Notes under the pieces: generated by a model
Told to the model about the DNA's origin: nothing
The model's database searches: none
What the model saw: only the letters and a program-made list of their open reading frames with translations
From: JAJDGF01 sp031549325
GTDB taxonomy: Bacteria; Bacillota; Clostridia; Christensenellales; Aristaeellaceae
Direction of reading: 5' to 3'
DNA: 49,304 bases
NCBI GenBank assembly: GCA_031549325.1
Contig: JAVBQA010000062.1
Location: 1 to 49,304, forward strand
Translations under genes and position numbers: made by a program
Shown here: positions 33,535 to 41,439 of the stretch, one piece after another
How the letters are laid out: each line of letters begins with the position of its first letter
Position numbering within the stretch: the stretch's first letter is position 1

Positions 33535-34266
33535 CGGAGTTTGTCCCGCTCTCAGGCGCTCATAGCCCTCCAGGTCGCCCACATCGACGCGCTTTCCCGG
33601 CATGACAGCCGCGTAAACCGGGGTCCGTTGGCACAGCCAGGCGGGCAGCGATCCGGGTGCGTCGGTGTTGACGCCGGACGCGATGCCCGAGAGCATCAGC
33701 GGCAGGTCGGACTGCACATAGGCGTAGAACGGCGGCACCGCCCAGTGGGTGGCGGGCTCCGGCGGTTTTTCCTCCATGCGCAGCACCCGGAAATTTTCGT
33801 CCGGGGTGATCACGCCGCAGCGGCGCAGCACGCGCGGGTCCGGCTCATGGTAGCAGAAAATCGTGCTGGCGTTGTGCTGCTTCATAGAATCCGCCAGCGC
33901 GGCCAGCGAGAAATCCAGCAGGTTATCGCCCGCGGCCACCAGCAGGTCGTCGTTCAGATGCAGTTTTTCGATGGCCAGCGCGATGTCTTTGACGGCGCCC
34001 AAGCGGTTCTCGTTCATTGTGGAGCCGTCGTCGATCAGCGCAATGGGCTTTTTCGCGTCGGTGGCTTTCTTCCAGCCCTCAAAATGCCCGATGAACCTGT
34101 GGTTTGACACCACCACATGGCGGGTGATCCCGGGGATCTGATCCAGGTCCAGAATCAGCCGTTCCAGAATGCTGGAGCCCCAGACGGGCAGCAGCGGCTT
34201 GGGGAAATTCTCGGTCAGCGGATACATCCTCGTGGCGTAGCCCGCGCACAGCACGATCGAAATCAT
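33529..34266 (-). CDS. Sugar-1-phosphate nucleotidyltransferase
   Basis: 245 residues from the ATG at 34266, overlapping the kinase stop (ATGA). N-terminal signature VLCAGYATRMYPLTENFPKPLLPV carries the GxxTRxxPLT...KP nucleotide loop of the NTP-transferase family, then GSSILERLILDL, DLLVAAGDNLLDFSL (metal-binding Asp) and RVLRMEEKP. The product would be an NDP-sugar. Its position in a coupled set with a GalA-1-P-type kinase and a UDP-hexuronate epimerase suggests the reaction UTP + galacturonate-1-P to UDP-galacturonate. The protein is on the short side and lacks a left-handed beta-helix. The sugar specificity is inferred from the neighbours. Confidence 0.85.
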   Translation of the reverse strand: MISIVLCAGYATRMYPLTENFPKPLLPVWGSSILERLILDLDQIPGITRHVVVSNHRFIGHFEGWKKATDAKKPIALIDDGSTMNENRLGAVKDIALAIEKLHLNDDLLVAAGDNLLDFSLAALADSMKQHNASTIFCYHEPDPRVLRRCGVITPDENFRVLRMEEKPPEPATHWAVPPFYAYVQSDLPLMLSGIASGVNTDAPGSLPAWLCQRTPVYAAVMPGKRVDVGDLEGYERLRAGQTPV

Positions 34267-35450
34267 TTCAGCAGCACCCCCACGCCGTCCGCCGTGTGGC
34301 AAATGTGGGTCGAGTACGCGCCGTTCAGGTCGGGGTACTTGCCCAGGTAGCGCCGGGACACCGCGTCGATGCAGCGCTCGGTCTGCGCCGGGTCCACGAG
34401 CGCGACGCAGCAGCCCTTGAAACCCGCGCCGGAGAACCGCGCGCCATACGCGCCCGGGGCCTCACGCAGCGCCTGATACAGCTCGATCAGGTGGGGCGAG
34501 CCGGTCTCGTAGTTCTCGATCGAGCTGAGGCCCGACGCGAACACCAGCTGGCCGAAGCCGACGATGTCGCCCTCCCGCCACAGCGCGGCGCCCTGGCGCA
34601 CGCGTTCGCACTCGGTGAAGAAGTGCCGCGCCCGGCGCCGGAACGGCTCGGGCAGCAAGGCTTCGTGGCGGGCGAACGCCTCCGGAGACACGTCGCGCAT
34701 GCGCGTTTCAGAAAATGCCCCCAGCGGCGTGTCGTCCAGCGCCTTCAGGAACCAGGACGCCGCGCGCAGCTCGTCCACGCGGTTGTTGAACCCGCTGCCC
34801 AGCTTCCGGGACAAACCCGAGTAGAACACCACGATGTCGTGCTTGGGCATGCATTTGGGGGTTTCGATCAGCTCATACTGACCGTCCAGCGTGTCCAGAA
34901 ACAGCAGGTGATCCTTTCGGCTGTAGACCTCGCAGGACTGATCCAGCCGCCCCACGCTGACGCCCACAAAATCCTTCTCGGCCTCGAGCGCCACGTCGAT
35001 CAGCTCGTCCGCGTCCAGCAGCAAATCGTTGGCCTGAAGCAGCGCCTGCAAGTAACACAGAGACACCGCCGCCGAGGAGCTTAGCCCCCCGATGGGCAGC
35101 GAGCCGCGCACCACGCCGCGCACGCCGCGCCAGAGCTTGCGGTGTTTGGACAGGGCCCAGGCGCAGCCCCGGGCGAAGTCGCCCCAGTCGCCGGCGCGCG
35201 CGGGCGCGGGATCGGACACATTCAGGCGGATCTCGCCCGGAAAATCCGCGCTGAACAGATGGATCTCTCCCGAGTTGGTGGGCTGGAAAGCCAGCTCCAC
35301 GCCCTTGTCGATGGCAAAGCCCGAGATCAGCCCGTGCTGGTGATCCACGTGCGCGCCCAGCGGGCACACGCGGTAGGGTGAAAACACGCTGTAGACCGCG
35401 CCCCTCGCGCCCGTAAACCGCTGTTCAAACAGCTCGCGGATGTCGCTCAC
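34263..35450 (-). CDS. GHMP sugar kinase, galacturonokinase-like
   Basis: 395 residues; GTG start at 35450 with GGAGGGG six bases upstream and three bases after the epimerase stop. GHMP motifs: motif 1 SPYRVCPLGAHVDHQHG near residue 24; ATP motif 2 LPIGGLSSSAAVS near residue 117; motif 3 ARFSGAGFKGCCVALV near residue 345. True galactokinases have GRVNLIGEHTDY in motif 1; here it is PLGAHVDH, the form known from plant galacturonokinase (SPYRICPLGAHIDHQGG). This points to phosphorylation of galacturonate (or another C6-modified sugar) at C1 rather than galactose. Coupled to the nucleotidyltransferase downstream. Automatic annotation would call it galactokinase. Confidence 0.8.
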   Translation of the reverse strand: MSDIRELFEQRFTGARGAVYSVFSPYRVCPLGAHVDHQHGLISGFAIDKGVELAFQPTNSGEIHLFSADFPGEIRLNVSDPAPARAGDWGDFARGCAWALSKHRKLWRGVRGVVRGSLPIGGLSSSAAVSLCYLQALLQANDLLLDADELIDVALEAEKDFVGVSVGRLDQSCEVYSRKDHLLFLDTLDGQYELIETPKCMPKHDIVVFYSGLSRKLGSGFNNRVDELRAASWFLKALDDTPLGAFSETRMRDVSPEAFARHEALLPEPFRRRARHFFTECERVRQGAALWREGDIVGFGQLVFASGLSSIENYETGSPHLIELYQALREAPGAYGARFSGAGFKGCCVALVDPAQTERCIDAVSRRYLGKYPDLNGAYSTHICHTADGVGVLLK

Positions 35451-35453
35451 TTG

Positions 35454-36419
35454 TCACCCCTCCGAACGAACCCAGTCCACATATTTCTGTATGCCGACTT
35501 CAAAAGGCGTGGTGGGGTTGTAGCCCAGCACCTGCTTCGAGTGGCTGATGTCGGCGAACGTTTTTTCCACGTCGCCCGGCTGCATCGGCAGCTTCTGGAT
35601 GGCGGCTTTCTTGCCGACGGCCTTCTCAATGGCGGCGATCATCTGTTTCAGGGACACAGTGTGGCTCTCGCCGAGATTAAAGACGTCAAATTTGGGCGTG
35701 CCGCCCGTCCAGTCGAGCGCCTTGACCACGCCATCCAGGATGTCGTCGATGTAGGTGTAATCGCGCATGGACTCGCCGTCGCCAAACATCTGGATGGGCT
35801 GGCCCTGTTCAATCAGCCGGGTGAACTTGCAGATCGCCAGATCCGGCCGCTGGCGCGGGCCGTACACCGTGAAAAAGCGCAGGCAGGCCACGCTCAGCCC
35901 GTGCAGCGCGTGGTAGGTGTGCATCAGCAGCTCGCCCGATTTCTTGGTGGCGGCGTAGGGCGAGATCGGGTGGTCGACCGGGTCGCTTTCGGCAAACGGG
36001 ACCTTCGCGTTGTTGCCGTATACCGAGGAGGACGACGCGAACGCCATGCGCCTGACCCCGTGCTTGTTCATCGCCTCGAGGATGCGCACGCTGCCCATCA
36101 GGTTCACGTCGTAGTACAGCGCCGGGTCGGCAATGGACGGGCGCACGCCCGCGTAGGCCGCCAGGTGCACCACGGCGTCCGGCAAGAAGCCGGAGAAGGC
36201 TTGGTCCAGCTTCTGGGCGTCGCGGATGTCGAGCTCAGCCACGGAGAAGCGCTCGCCCGCGCCGTTGCGCGCGATGGCCTCGATGTTTGCGCGCTTGATC
36301 TTCGGGAGATAAAAATCATTGAAATTGTCGATGGCGAGCACATGGTCGCCTCGGTTGAGCAGCTTCTCGCACAGATGGGAACCAATGAACCCGGCGCCGC
36401 CGGTCACGATAACGCGCAT
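35454..36419 (-). CDS. UDP-glucuronate 4-epimerase-like SDR enzyme
   Basis: 321 residues. Rossmann nucleotide motif VTGGAGFIGSHL at residue 5, then LAIDNFNDFYLPKIKRANI, HLAAYAGVRPSIADPALY (AGVR.S is characteristic of UDP-hexuronate 4-epimerases), the catalytic SSSVYG and YAATKKSGE (Tyr-xxx-Lys), and RFFTVYGPRQRPDLAI. Interconverts UDP-glucuronate and UDP-galacturonate by close family likeness. GGAGG lies nine bases before the ATG. First gene of a three-gene transcript with the GHMP kinase and the nucleotidyltransferase, divergent from fucI. Confidence 0.88.
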   Translation of the reverse strand: MRVIVTGGAGFIGSHLCEKLLNRGDHVLAIDNFNDFYLPKIKRANIEAIARNGAGERFSVAELDIRDAQKLDQAFSGFLPDAVVHLAAYAGVRPSIADPALYYDVNLMGSVRILEAMNKHGVRRMAFASSSSVYGNNAKVPFAESDPVDHPISPYAATKKSGELLMHTYHALHGLSVACLRFFTVYGPRQRPDLAICKFTRLIEQGQPIQMFGDGESMRDYTYIDDILDGVVKALDWTGGTPKFDVFNLGESHTVSLKQMIAAIEKAVGKKAAIQKLPMQPGDVEKTFADISHSKQVLGYNPTTPFEVGIQKYVDWVRSEG

Positions 36420-36453
36420 AATGATGAACCTCCGTTCGCGCTTAATCTATGCC

Positions 36454-36463
36454 ATTATAGCAT
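36454..36463 (-). promoter_or_regulatory. Extended -10 promoter of the UDP-hexuronate operon
   Basis: Minus strand TGC-TATAAT, the TATAAT at 36459-36454. No good -35 at 16-18 bases, so an extended -10 promoter. The start would be about 25-30 bases before the ATG at 36419. Confidence 0.55.
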
Positions 36464-36495
36464 AAAATCACATGCATGGATAGCAAATTCATGCC

Positions 36496-36524
36496 TTGCG
36501 GCGGTGCGCGTTCTGGGCTATAAT
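36496..36524 (+). promoter_or_regulatory. Promoter of fucI
   Basis: TTGCGG (36496-36501), 17-base spacer, TATAAT (36519-36524). Back-to-back with the leftward promoter, 37 bases between the two -10 boxes. Confidence 0.65.
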
Positions 36525-36577
36525 AAAAGAGACGGCACTTTTCTCACAAACGAGATCAATATAGGAGGTAATCATCC

Positions 36578-38404
36578 ATGGCGAATCCCAAAGCGTTTCC
36601 GATGACCAAGCCCGTGAACCACCTGCGCGGTGAGCTGCCCAAGATCGGCATTCGGCCCTGTATCGACGGCCGCCGAAACGGCGTGCGCGAGAGCCTGGAA
36701 GACCAGACCATGGCCATGGCCAAAGCGGCCGCCGACTTTTTGAGCAAGAACCTGCGCCACGCCTGCGGCCTGCCGGTGGAGTGCGTGATCGCCGACAGCA
36801 CCATCGGCGGCTTCAAGGAAGCGGCCGATTGCGCCGCCAAGTTCCAGAAGGAGAACGTGGGCGTGTCGCTGACCGTGACGCCGTGCTGGTGCTACGGCTC
36901 CGAGACCATGGACATGGATCCGTTCACGCCCAAGGCCATCTGGGGCTTCAACGGCACCGAGCGCCCCGGCGCGGTGTATCTGGCGGCGGTGCTGGCCGCC
37001 CACACGCAAAAGGGCATTCCGGCGTTTGGCATCTACGGCCACGACGTGATGGACGCCAAGGACGCCACCAAGATCCCGGACGACGTGGCCGAGAAGCTGC
37101 TGCGCTTTGCGCGCGCCGGCCTGACGGTGGCCACCATGCGCGGCAAGGCGTACCTGTCCATGGGCGGAACGTCCATGGGCATCGCGGGCTCCATGGTGAA
37201 CCCGCCGCTGTTTGAGAAGTACCTGGGCATGCGCGTGGAGTCCATCGACATGAGCGAGTTCGTGCGCCGCTGGGAAGAGGGCATTTACGACCCCGAGGAG
37301 TTCGAGCGCGCCCAGAAGTGGGTCAAGGAAAATGTCACCATGGGCTGGGACAAGAACCCCCAGGACAAGCAGCACACAGCCGAGCACAAGCAGAAGGTGC
37401 TCGATGACAGCATCAAGATGGTCATGATCGGGCGCGACCTGATGATCGGCAACGAGAAGCTGGCAAAGCTCGGCTTCGTCGAGGAGTCCTGCGGCCACAA
37501 CGCCATCGCGTCCGGCTTTCAGGGCCAGCGCCAGTGGACCGACCACTTCCCCAACGGCGACTTCATGGAGTCCATCCTGTGCTCCAGCTTCGATTGGAAC
37601 GGCATCCGTGAGCCCATGGTCGTCGCCACCGAGAACGACGCGCTCAACGGCATCTGCATGCTGTTTGGCAAGCTGCTCACCGGCACGGCCTCCGGCTTCG
37701 CCGATGTGCGCAGCTACTGGAGCCCCGACGCCATCCAGCGCGTCAGCGGCTGGACGCCCACCGGCGCGGCCAAGGACGGCCTGATCCACCTGATCAACTC
37801 GGGCGCCGTTACGCTGGACGCCAGCGGCGAGTGCTCGGATGAGCATGGCAAACCCGTGATGAAGCACTGGTGGGACATCAAGGCTGAAGAGGCCGCCAAG
37901 TGCATGGACGCCACGCAGTACTGCTACGGGGATCTCGGTTACTTCCGCGGCGGCGGATACTCCTCACACCTGCTGAGCAAGGGCGAGATGCCCATCACCA
38001 TGACCCGCCTGAACATGGTGGACGGCCTGGGCCCGGTGCTGCAGATCGCCGAGGGCTGGACGGTAACGCTGCCCGAGGAGGTGTCGGATGTCATCGACAA
38101 GCGCACCGACCCGACCTGGCCCACCACCTACTTTGTGCCCCGCCTGACCGGCAAGAACGCCTTCACCGACGTGTACTCGGTCATGAACAACTGGGGCGCC
38201 AACCACGGCGCGTTCAATTACGGCCACATCGGCGCCGACCTGATCACGCTGTGCTCCATGCTCAGGATCCCGGTGTGCATGCACAACGTGGAGGATGCCG
38301 ACCTGCTGCGCCCGACGGCGTGGAACGCTTTCGGCACGCAGGATCGCGAGGGCGCGGATTACAGGGCCTGTGAAAACTTCGGCCCCCTTTACGGCAAAAA
38401 GTAA
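36578..38404 (+). CDS. fucI: L-fucose isomerase
   Basis: Converts L-fucose to L-fuculose (also D-arabinose to D-ribulose) using Mn. 608 residues, close to the ~590 usual length. N-terminal GIRPCIDGRRNGVRESLE is diagnostic. Metal ligands expected from E. coli FucI (E337, D361, H528) are matched by VATENDALNG, SGFADVRSY (the same 24-residue spacing between Glu and Asp) and NYGHIGAD near the C-terminus. AGGAGG precedes the ATG. There is no fucK, fucA or fucose permease next to it; it stands alone with its own promoter and a long-stem terminator-like structure. With the divergent hexuronate genes it points to use of plant or mucin sugars. Confidence 0.95.
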   Translation: MANPKAFPMTKPVNHLRGELPKIGIRPCIDGRRNGVRESLEDQTMAMAKAAADFLSKNLRHACGLPVECVIADSTIGGFKEAADCAAKFQKENVGVSLTVTPCWCYGSETMDMDPFTPKAIWGFNGTERPGAVYLAAVLAAHTQKGIPAFGIYGHDVMDAKDATKIPDDVAEKLLRFARAGLTVATMRGKAYLSMGGTSMGIAGSMVNPPLFEKYLGMRVESIDMSEFVRRWEEGIYDPEEFERAQKWVKENVTMGWDKNPQDKQHTAEHKQKVLDDSIKMVMIGRDLMIGNEKLAKLGFVEESCGHNAIASGFQGQRQWTDHFPNGDFMESILCSSFDWNGIREPMVVATENDALNGICMLFGKLLTGTASGFADVRSYWSPDAIQRVSGWTPTGAAKDGLIHLINSGAVTLDASGECSDEHGKPVMKHWWDIKAEEAAKCMDATQYCYGDLGYFRGGGYSSHLLSKGEMPITMTRLNMVDGLGPVLQIAEGWTVTLPEEVSDVIDKRTDPTWPTTYFVPRLTGKNAFTDVYSVMNNWGANHGAFNYGHIGADLITLCSMLRIPVCMHNVEDADLLRPTAWNAFGTQDREGADYRACENFGPLYGKK

Positions 38405-38444
38405 GCCAGAGCGTCCGTAAGGATGCGCCCGCTGTGTCAGCTTC

Positions 38445-38502
38445 AACTCCCCGGGTTGGTCACGTATTTCGCGATACGCTCCCGCCCCGGGGAGTTCTGT
38501 TT
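38445..38502 (+). terminator. Terminator-like stem after fucI
   Basis: AACTCCCCGGG (38445-38455) pairs with CCCGGGGAGTT (38486-38496), an 11-pair stem with a 30-base loop, then CTGTTTCC. The T-run is short. Confidence 0.6.
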
Positions 38503-38631
38503 CCTTGCGTTTGCGCCCTTCTGACCGCGCCGCTCGCTTTACCCCGGCTTTTTCTGAGACAGGCGCGTTGGGTGTCTTCTGCGCGTCCCGCCATCCGCGC
38601 AACTGCAATCAAGCACGGGCGGGCGGCGCCG

Positions 38632-38640
38632 TGCTACAAT
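38632..38640 (+). promoter_or_regulatory. Extended -10 promoter of the AraC-family gene
   Basis: TGC-TACAAT with the hexamer at 38635-38640 and no good -35. It lies 24 bases before the preferred start; the leader is very short. Confidence 0.45.
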
Positions 38641-38664
38641 TCCTTTTGAACGGAGGGGATGATC

Positions 38665-39609
38665 TTGAGCGAATGGCACAGGCAGATCCAGACCGTGGTG
38701 GACGAAATCGACCGGCATATCCTGTTGGGGGATGACGAGGCGCTCACGCTGCGCGCGCTGTCCGAGGCGCTGGGCTACTCGAAATACCACGCCACGCGCC
38801 AGTTCCGCGCGCTGTCCGGCATGCCTCTGCGCGAGTACCGAAACAAGCGGCGGCTGGCGTTCGCGCTGCTGCAGGTGCGCGACACGGACAGGAGCCTGCT
38901 GGACATCGCCATCGACCACGGGTTCTCCTCCCATGAGGCGTTCAGCCGGGCGTTCAGGGCGGCCTACGGGCTGAGCCCAAGCGCCTACCGGGCGCATCCC
39001 GTGCCGGTGGTGCTGCGCACCAAGATCCACCCGTTCGACAGCTACATTCTGGGCATTGGAGGGATTGGCATGATCGAATCGGCGGGGGACATCAGAATTT
39101 ACTACGTTTCGATTCCGGCGCACAAGTTTCTGCACGTGAAGAACTACGAGTCCGACGGATATTTCGATTTCTGGGAGAAGCAGGACGCGCAGCCCGGTCA
39201 GGACTGCGACACGATCTGCGGGCTGCTGGACAGCATGCGCGGCAAGCTGGACGGGGACGATGCGTCGATCGGCGTGTTCAGCGGCCAGGTGATGGCGCGG
39301 CTGTATGAGCCGGACGGGCGCTGTCCCCAGGCCTACGGCGTGCGGCTGCCCCAAGGCTACGTGGGTACCGTGCCGCCGCAGATGCGGATGCTGGACGTGC
39401 CCGAGGCCGAGTACATCGTGTTTGAGCACGGGCCGTTCGACTTTGAGCGCCAGTGCGAGCCGGTGGGGGAGGCGCTTGCGAAGGCTGTCGACGCCTATTC
39501 ATTTGCGGGCACAGGCTACCAGCCGGACGCCGCGCCTGGGCGCGTGTCGTACGAGTACTTCGATCCGGCACAGTTCGCAAAGCGCATCCTGCCGGTACGC
39601 AAGGGCTGA
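38665..39609 (+). CDS. AraC-family regulator with C-terminal GyrI-like domain
   Basis: 314 residues if started at TTG 38665, eight bases after GGAGG (38652-38656); ATG 38659 is in the same frame but only two bases from the ribosome binding site. N-terminal double helix-turn-helix at about 25-110: LSEALGYSKYHATRQFRALSGMPLREY and LLDIAIDHGFSSHEAFSRAFRAAYGLSPSAYR, the AraC signature. The remaining 190 residues resemble effector-binding domains of the GyrI/SOUL-like type (IRIYYVSIPAHKFLHVKNYES... PEAEYIVFEHGPF). The DNA-binding domain being at the N-terminus is the Rob/MarA-with-GyrI arrangement. Target genes are not obvious; no operon partner. Confidence 0.88.
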   Translation: MSEWHRQIQTVVDEIDRHILLGDDEALTLRALSEALGYSKYHATRQFRALSGMPLREYRNKRRLAFALLQVRDTDRSLLDIAIDHGFSSHEAFSRAFRAAYGLSPSAYRAHPVPVVLRTKIHPFDSYILGIGGIGMIESAGDIRIYYVSIPAHKFLHVKNYESDGYFDFWEKQDAQPGQDCDTICGLLDSMRGKLDGDDASIGVFSGQVMARLYEPDGRCPQAYGVRLPQGYVGTVPPQMRMLDVPEAEYIVFEHGPFDFERQCEPVGEALAKAVDAYSFAGTGYQPDAAPGRVSYEYFDPAQFAKRILPVRKG

Positions 39610-39616
39610 GCAGTCA

Positions 39617-39648
39617 AAAAGACCGAACCCGATCGGGTTCGGTCTTTT
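39617..39648 (+). terminator. Bidirectional terminator
   Basis: AAAAGACCGAACCC (39617-39630) pairs with GGGTTCGGTCTTTT (39635-39648) around GATC, a perfect 14-pair stem with T-runs on both strands. It serves the AraC gene and the convergent membrane-protein gene. Confidence 0.93.
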
Positions 39649-39661
39649 GATATGCGGCGGT

Positions 39662-40174
39662 TTACTTTAGCGCCGTTTGCGGGATCATGCCCTCGCTGTT
39701 GGCCAGGTTGTTTCTCATCTCGGTGATGCAGCCGCTGAGCGCGCTGGTGGTCACATCCACGATGATGCCCCGCCCTATCTGGCTGTCCATCTCGTCCACG
39801 GCCGACATGATCTGCGTGTAAAACCCGTTGTCCAGGATCGAGTGCTCGTTGCCGTACACGTCGGCCAGCACGGTGTTCATGGCGTAGGCCGAGTAGAGGT
39901 GCTGCCGGATGACGGGCAGCAGCGTGCCGCTGATGTCGGCCTTGGGCAGGTTGAGTTGGTCGTAGGTGCGCATCACCATGGTCAGGTCACTCTGAATGCT
40001 CGACTTGAGCTGCTCGCGCGCGCTGATCAGCATGCGCCCCTCTCGCGACTTCTGAATGCCGATCACGGTCAGCGCGATGGCCAGCACCAGCACAAGCGCA
40101 ACCAGCCCGTATGTCGGGTACAAACGCGACTTGTTTTGCAGGCTCCTTGGCCGTTTTAGTTGGAAAAACCTCAT
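39662..40174 (-). CDS. Single-pass membrane protein of unknown function
   Basis: 170 residues from the ATG at 40174 (AAAGGA seven bases upstream). A basic N-terminus (RFFQLKRPRSLQNKSRLYP) precedes one membrane segment at about 23-42 (YGLVALVLVLAIALTVIGI), then an extracellular, mostly helical part: SREGRMLISAREQLKSSIQSDLTMVMRTYDQLN and a C-terminal DVTTSALSGCITEMRNNL. I do not recognise the family. The layout resembles sensors with a short external helical bundle but lacks HAMP or output domains. Shares the terminator with the AraC gene and is divergent from the WYL regulator. Confidence 0.75.
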   Translation of the reverse strand: MRFFQLKRPRSLQNKSRLYPTYGLVALVLVLAIALTVIGIQKSREGRMLISAREQLKSSIQSDLTMVMRTYDQLNLPKADISGTLLPVIRQHLYSAYAMNTVLADVYGNEHSILDNGFYTQIMSAVDEMDSQIGRGIIVDVTTSALSGCITEMRNNLANSEGMIPQTALK

Positions 40175-40284
40175 GAAACATTCCTTTCCGCTTGTGGCAA
40201 CGTCCCCTCGCTTATGCAAATATACGCTCCCATGTACACAATTATACGCGATTAGACAAAGAAATACTAGTCGCCTTCAGAAAG

Positions 40285-40318
40285 TTCATGCATAAAACAC
40301 GAGATTTCATGCATAAAA
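40285..40318. repeat. Two 13-base direct repeats, 21 bp apart
   Basis: TTCATGCATAAAA occurs at 40285-40297 and again at 40306-40318. The start-to-start distance of 21 bp is two helical turns, so a dimer or two regulators would bind on one face. Each copy contains ATGCAT. They lie in the 308-base AT-rich gap between the divergent membrane-protein and WYL genes; apart from these and the promoter I see no other structure there. Confidence 0.6.
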
Positions 40319-40420
40319 AATTCATATCCGCGCAAAAAACTGGGCAATGTGCACAAAGTAAACTCGATGTAAACCGAACGATTCGGCGCTTTTATGGCGA
40401 TTTATGGGAGTGTTCGCCGG

Positions 40421-40449
40421 TTGGCTTTTGAGCAATGGTCTGATATACT
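40421..40449 (+). promoter_or_regulatory. Promoter of the WYL regulator gene
   Basis: TTGGCT (40421-40426), 17-base spacer, TATACT (40444-40449). The ATG is at 40483, preceded by a G-rich ribosome binding site. Confidence 0.65.
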
Positions 40450-40482
40450 AATGAATATTCTGTCGGAAAGAGGGGGGCGGAA

Positions 40483-41391
40483 ATGAAGCTCGACCGTCTG
40501 CTGGGGATTCTGACCACGCTGCTGCAAAATGAGCGCGTGACCGCGCCCTATCTGGCCGAGAAGTTCGAGGTTACCCGGCGCACCATCGGGAGGGACATCG
40601 ACGCGCTGTGCATGGCGGGCATCCCGGTGGTGACGCGCCAAGGCGCGGGCGGCGGGATCTCGATCGCCCAGGGTTACAAGCTGGACAAGAGCGTGCTCAC
40701 CGAGCCGGAGCTGACCCAGCTGGTGGCGGCGCTGAAGGGCATCGGCAGCGTGTCGGAGAGAAGCGCCATTGAGCGCACGCTGGACAAGCTCGCGCCGGGC
40801 GGTGTGGTGTCGATGAGGGACAGCATCATAATCGACCTGGCCGGGCCGTATCAGAAGAGCCTGACGCATAAGATAGGGCTGATCAAGCGCGCCATCGCTG
40901 AGCGGCTGCTGATCGAGTTTACATATCATGCCGAGAAAGGGCGCGGAGTCCGGCGGATCGAGCCATGTTTCGTGGCGTTTGAGTGGGGCGCGTGGTACGT
41001 GTTCGGGTACTGCCTGGAGCGCCAGGACTGGCGGCTGTTCAAGCTGACGCGGCTGTGGGAGCTGAAGCTTCTGGAGCTGCGGTTTGCCCCGCGGGACGTG
41101 CCGCCCGGGCGGGCCAACCTGAGCGCGCGGCTCACCGACGAGCACCGCATGGTGGCGCTGTTCGATCCGTCGGTGGAGTACCTCGTGGTGGACAGCTACG
41201 GCCCGGATTGTTTCACCAGGGAGCCGGACGGGCGGCTCAGGCTTGAGGTGCCCTACACCAACCGCGACTATATCCGCGGCTGGCTGCTGGGGTTTGGGGA
41301 TAAGGTTGAGGCGCTTCTGCCGCCGGGGCTGCGAGCGGAGCTTCGGCAGATTTCTCAAAACATGCTGCGCCTGTATGAACCGGACAGATAG
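40483..41391 (+). CDS. HTH-WYL transcriptional regulator (YafY type)
   Basis: 302 residues. DeoR-like winged helix at about 1-60 (MKLDRLLGILTTLL, VTAPYLAEKFEVTRRTIGRDIDAL, GIPVVTRQGAGGGISIAQGY), then a WYL ligand-sensing domain at about 140-220 (RLLIEFTYHAEKG, RIEPCFVAFEWGAWYVFGYC, DWRLFKLTRLWELKLLE) and a C-terminal WCX-like extension (RLRLEVPYTNRDYIRGWLLGFG). The W-Y-L positions appear as GAWYVFGYC. It precedes a PPOX-fold gene by 48 bases, a pairing often seen, so it likely regulates it. Confidence 0.9.
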   Translation: MKLDRLLGILTTLLQNERVTAPYLAEKFEVTRRTIGRDIDALCMAGIPVVTRQGAGGGISIAQGYKLDKSVLTEPELTQLVAALKGIGSVSERSAIERTLDKLAPGGVVSMRDSIIIDLAGPYQKSLTHKIGLIKRAIAERLLIEFTYHAEKGRGVRRIEPCFVAFEWGAWYVFGYCLERQDWRLFKLTRLWELKLLELRFAPRDVPPGRANLSARLTDEHRMVALFDPSVEYLVVDSYGPDCFTREPDGRLRLEVPYTNRDYIRGWLLGFGDKVEALLPPGLRAELRQISQNMLRLYEPDR

Positions 41392-41406
41392 GTGTCCGGT
41401 TTTTGC

Positions 41407-41415
41407 TGCTATACT
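41407..41415 (+). promoter_or_regulatory. Possible extended -10 between WYL and PPOX genes
   Basis: TGC-TATACT (hexamer 41410-41415) without a clear -35. It could start a separate transcript for the PPOX gene. Confidence 0.35.
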
Positions 41416-41439
41416 GGCGGCAAAAGGAGGGTGATTCCC

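Noticed and set aside
34263..35450. Galactokinase (galK) as the name for the GHMP kinase
   Set aside because: The galactokinase signature GEHTDY is replaced by GAHVDH within a galacturonokinase-type motif, and the gene neighbours are hexuronate-type, with no galT or galE of the Leloir type.
40285..40318. CRISPR-like repeat array
   Set aside because: Only two 13-base copies with an 8-base gap; no further repeats or cas genes.
40192..40431. A 79-codon frame in the gap before the WYL gene
   Set aside because: No ribosome binding site, runs through the direct repeats and the WYL promoter, and the composition is that of AT-rich intergenic DNA.
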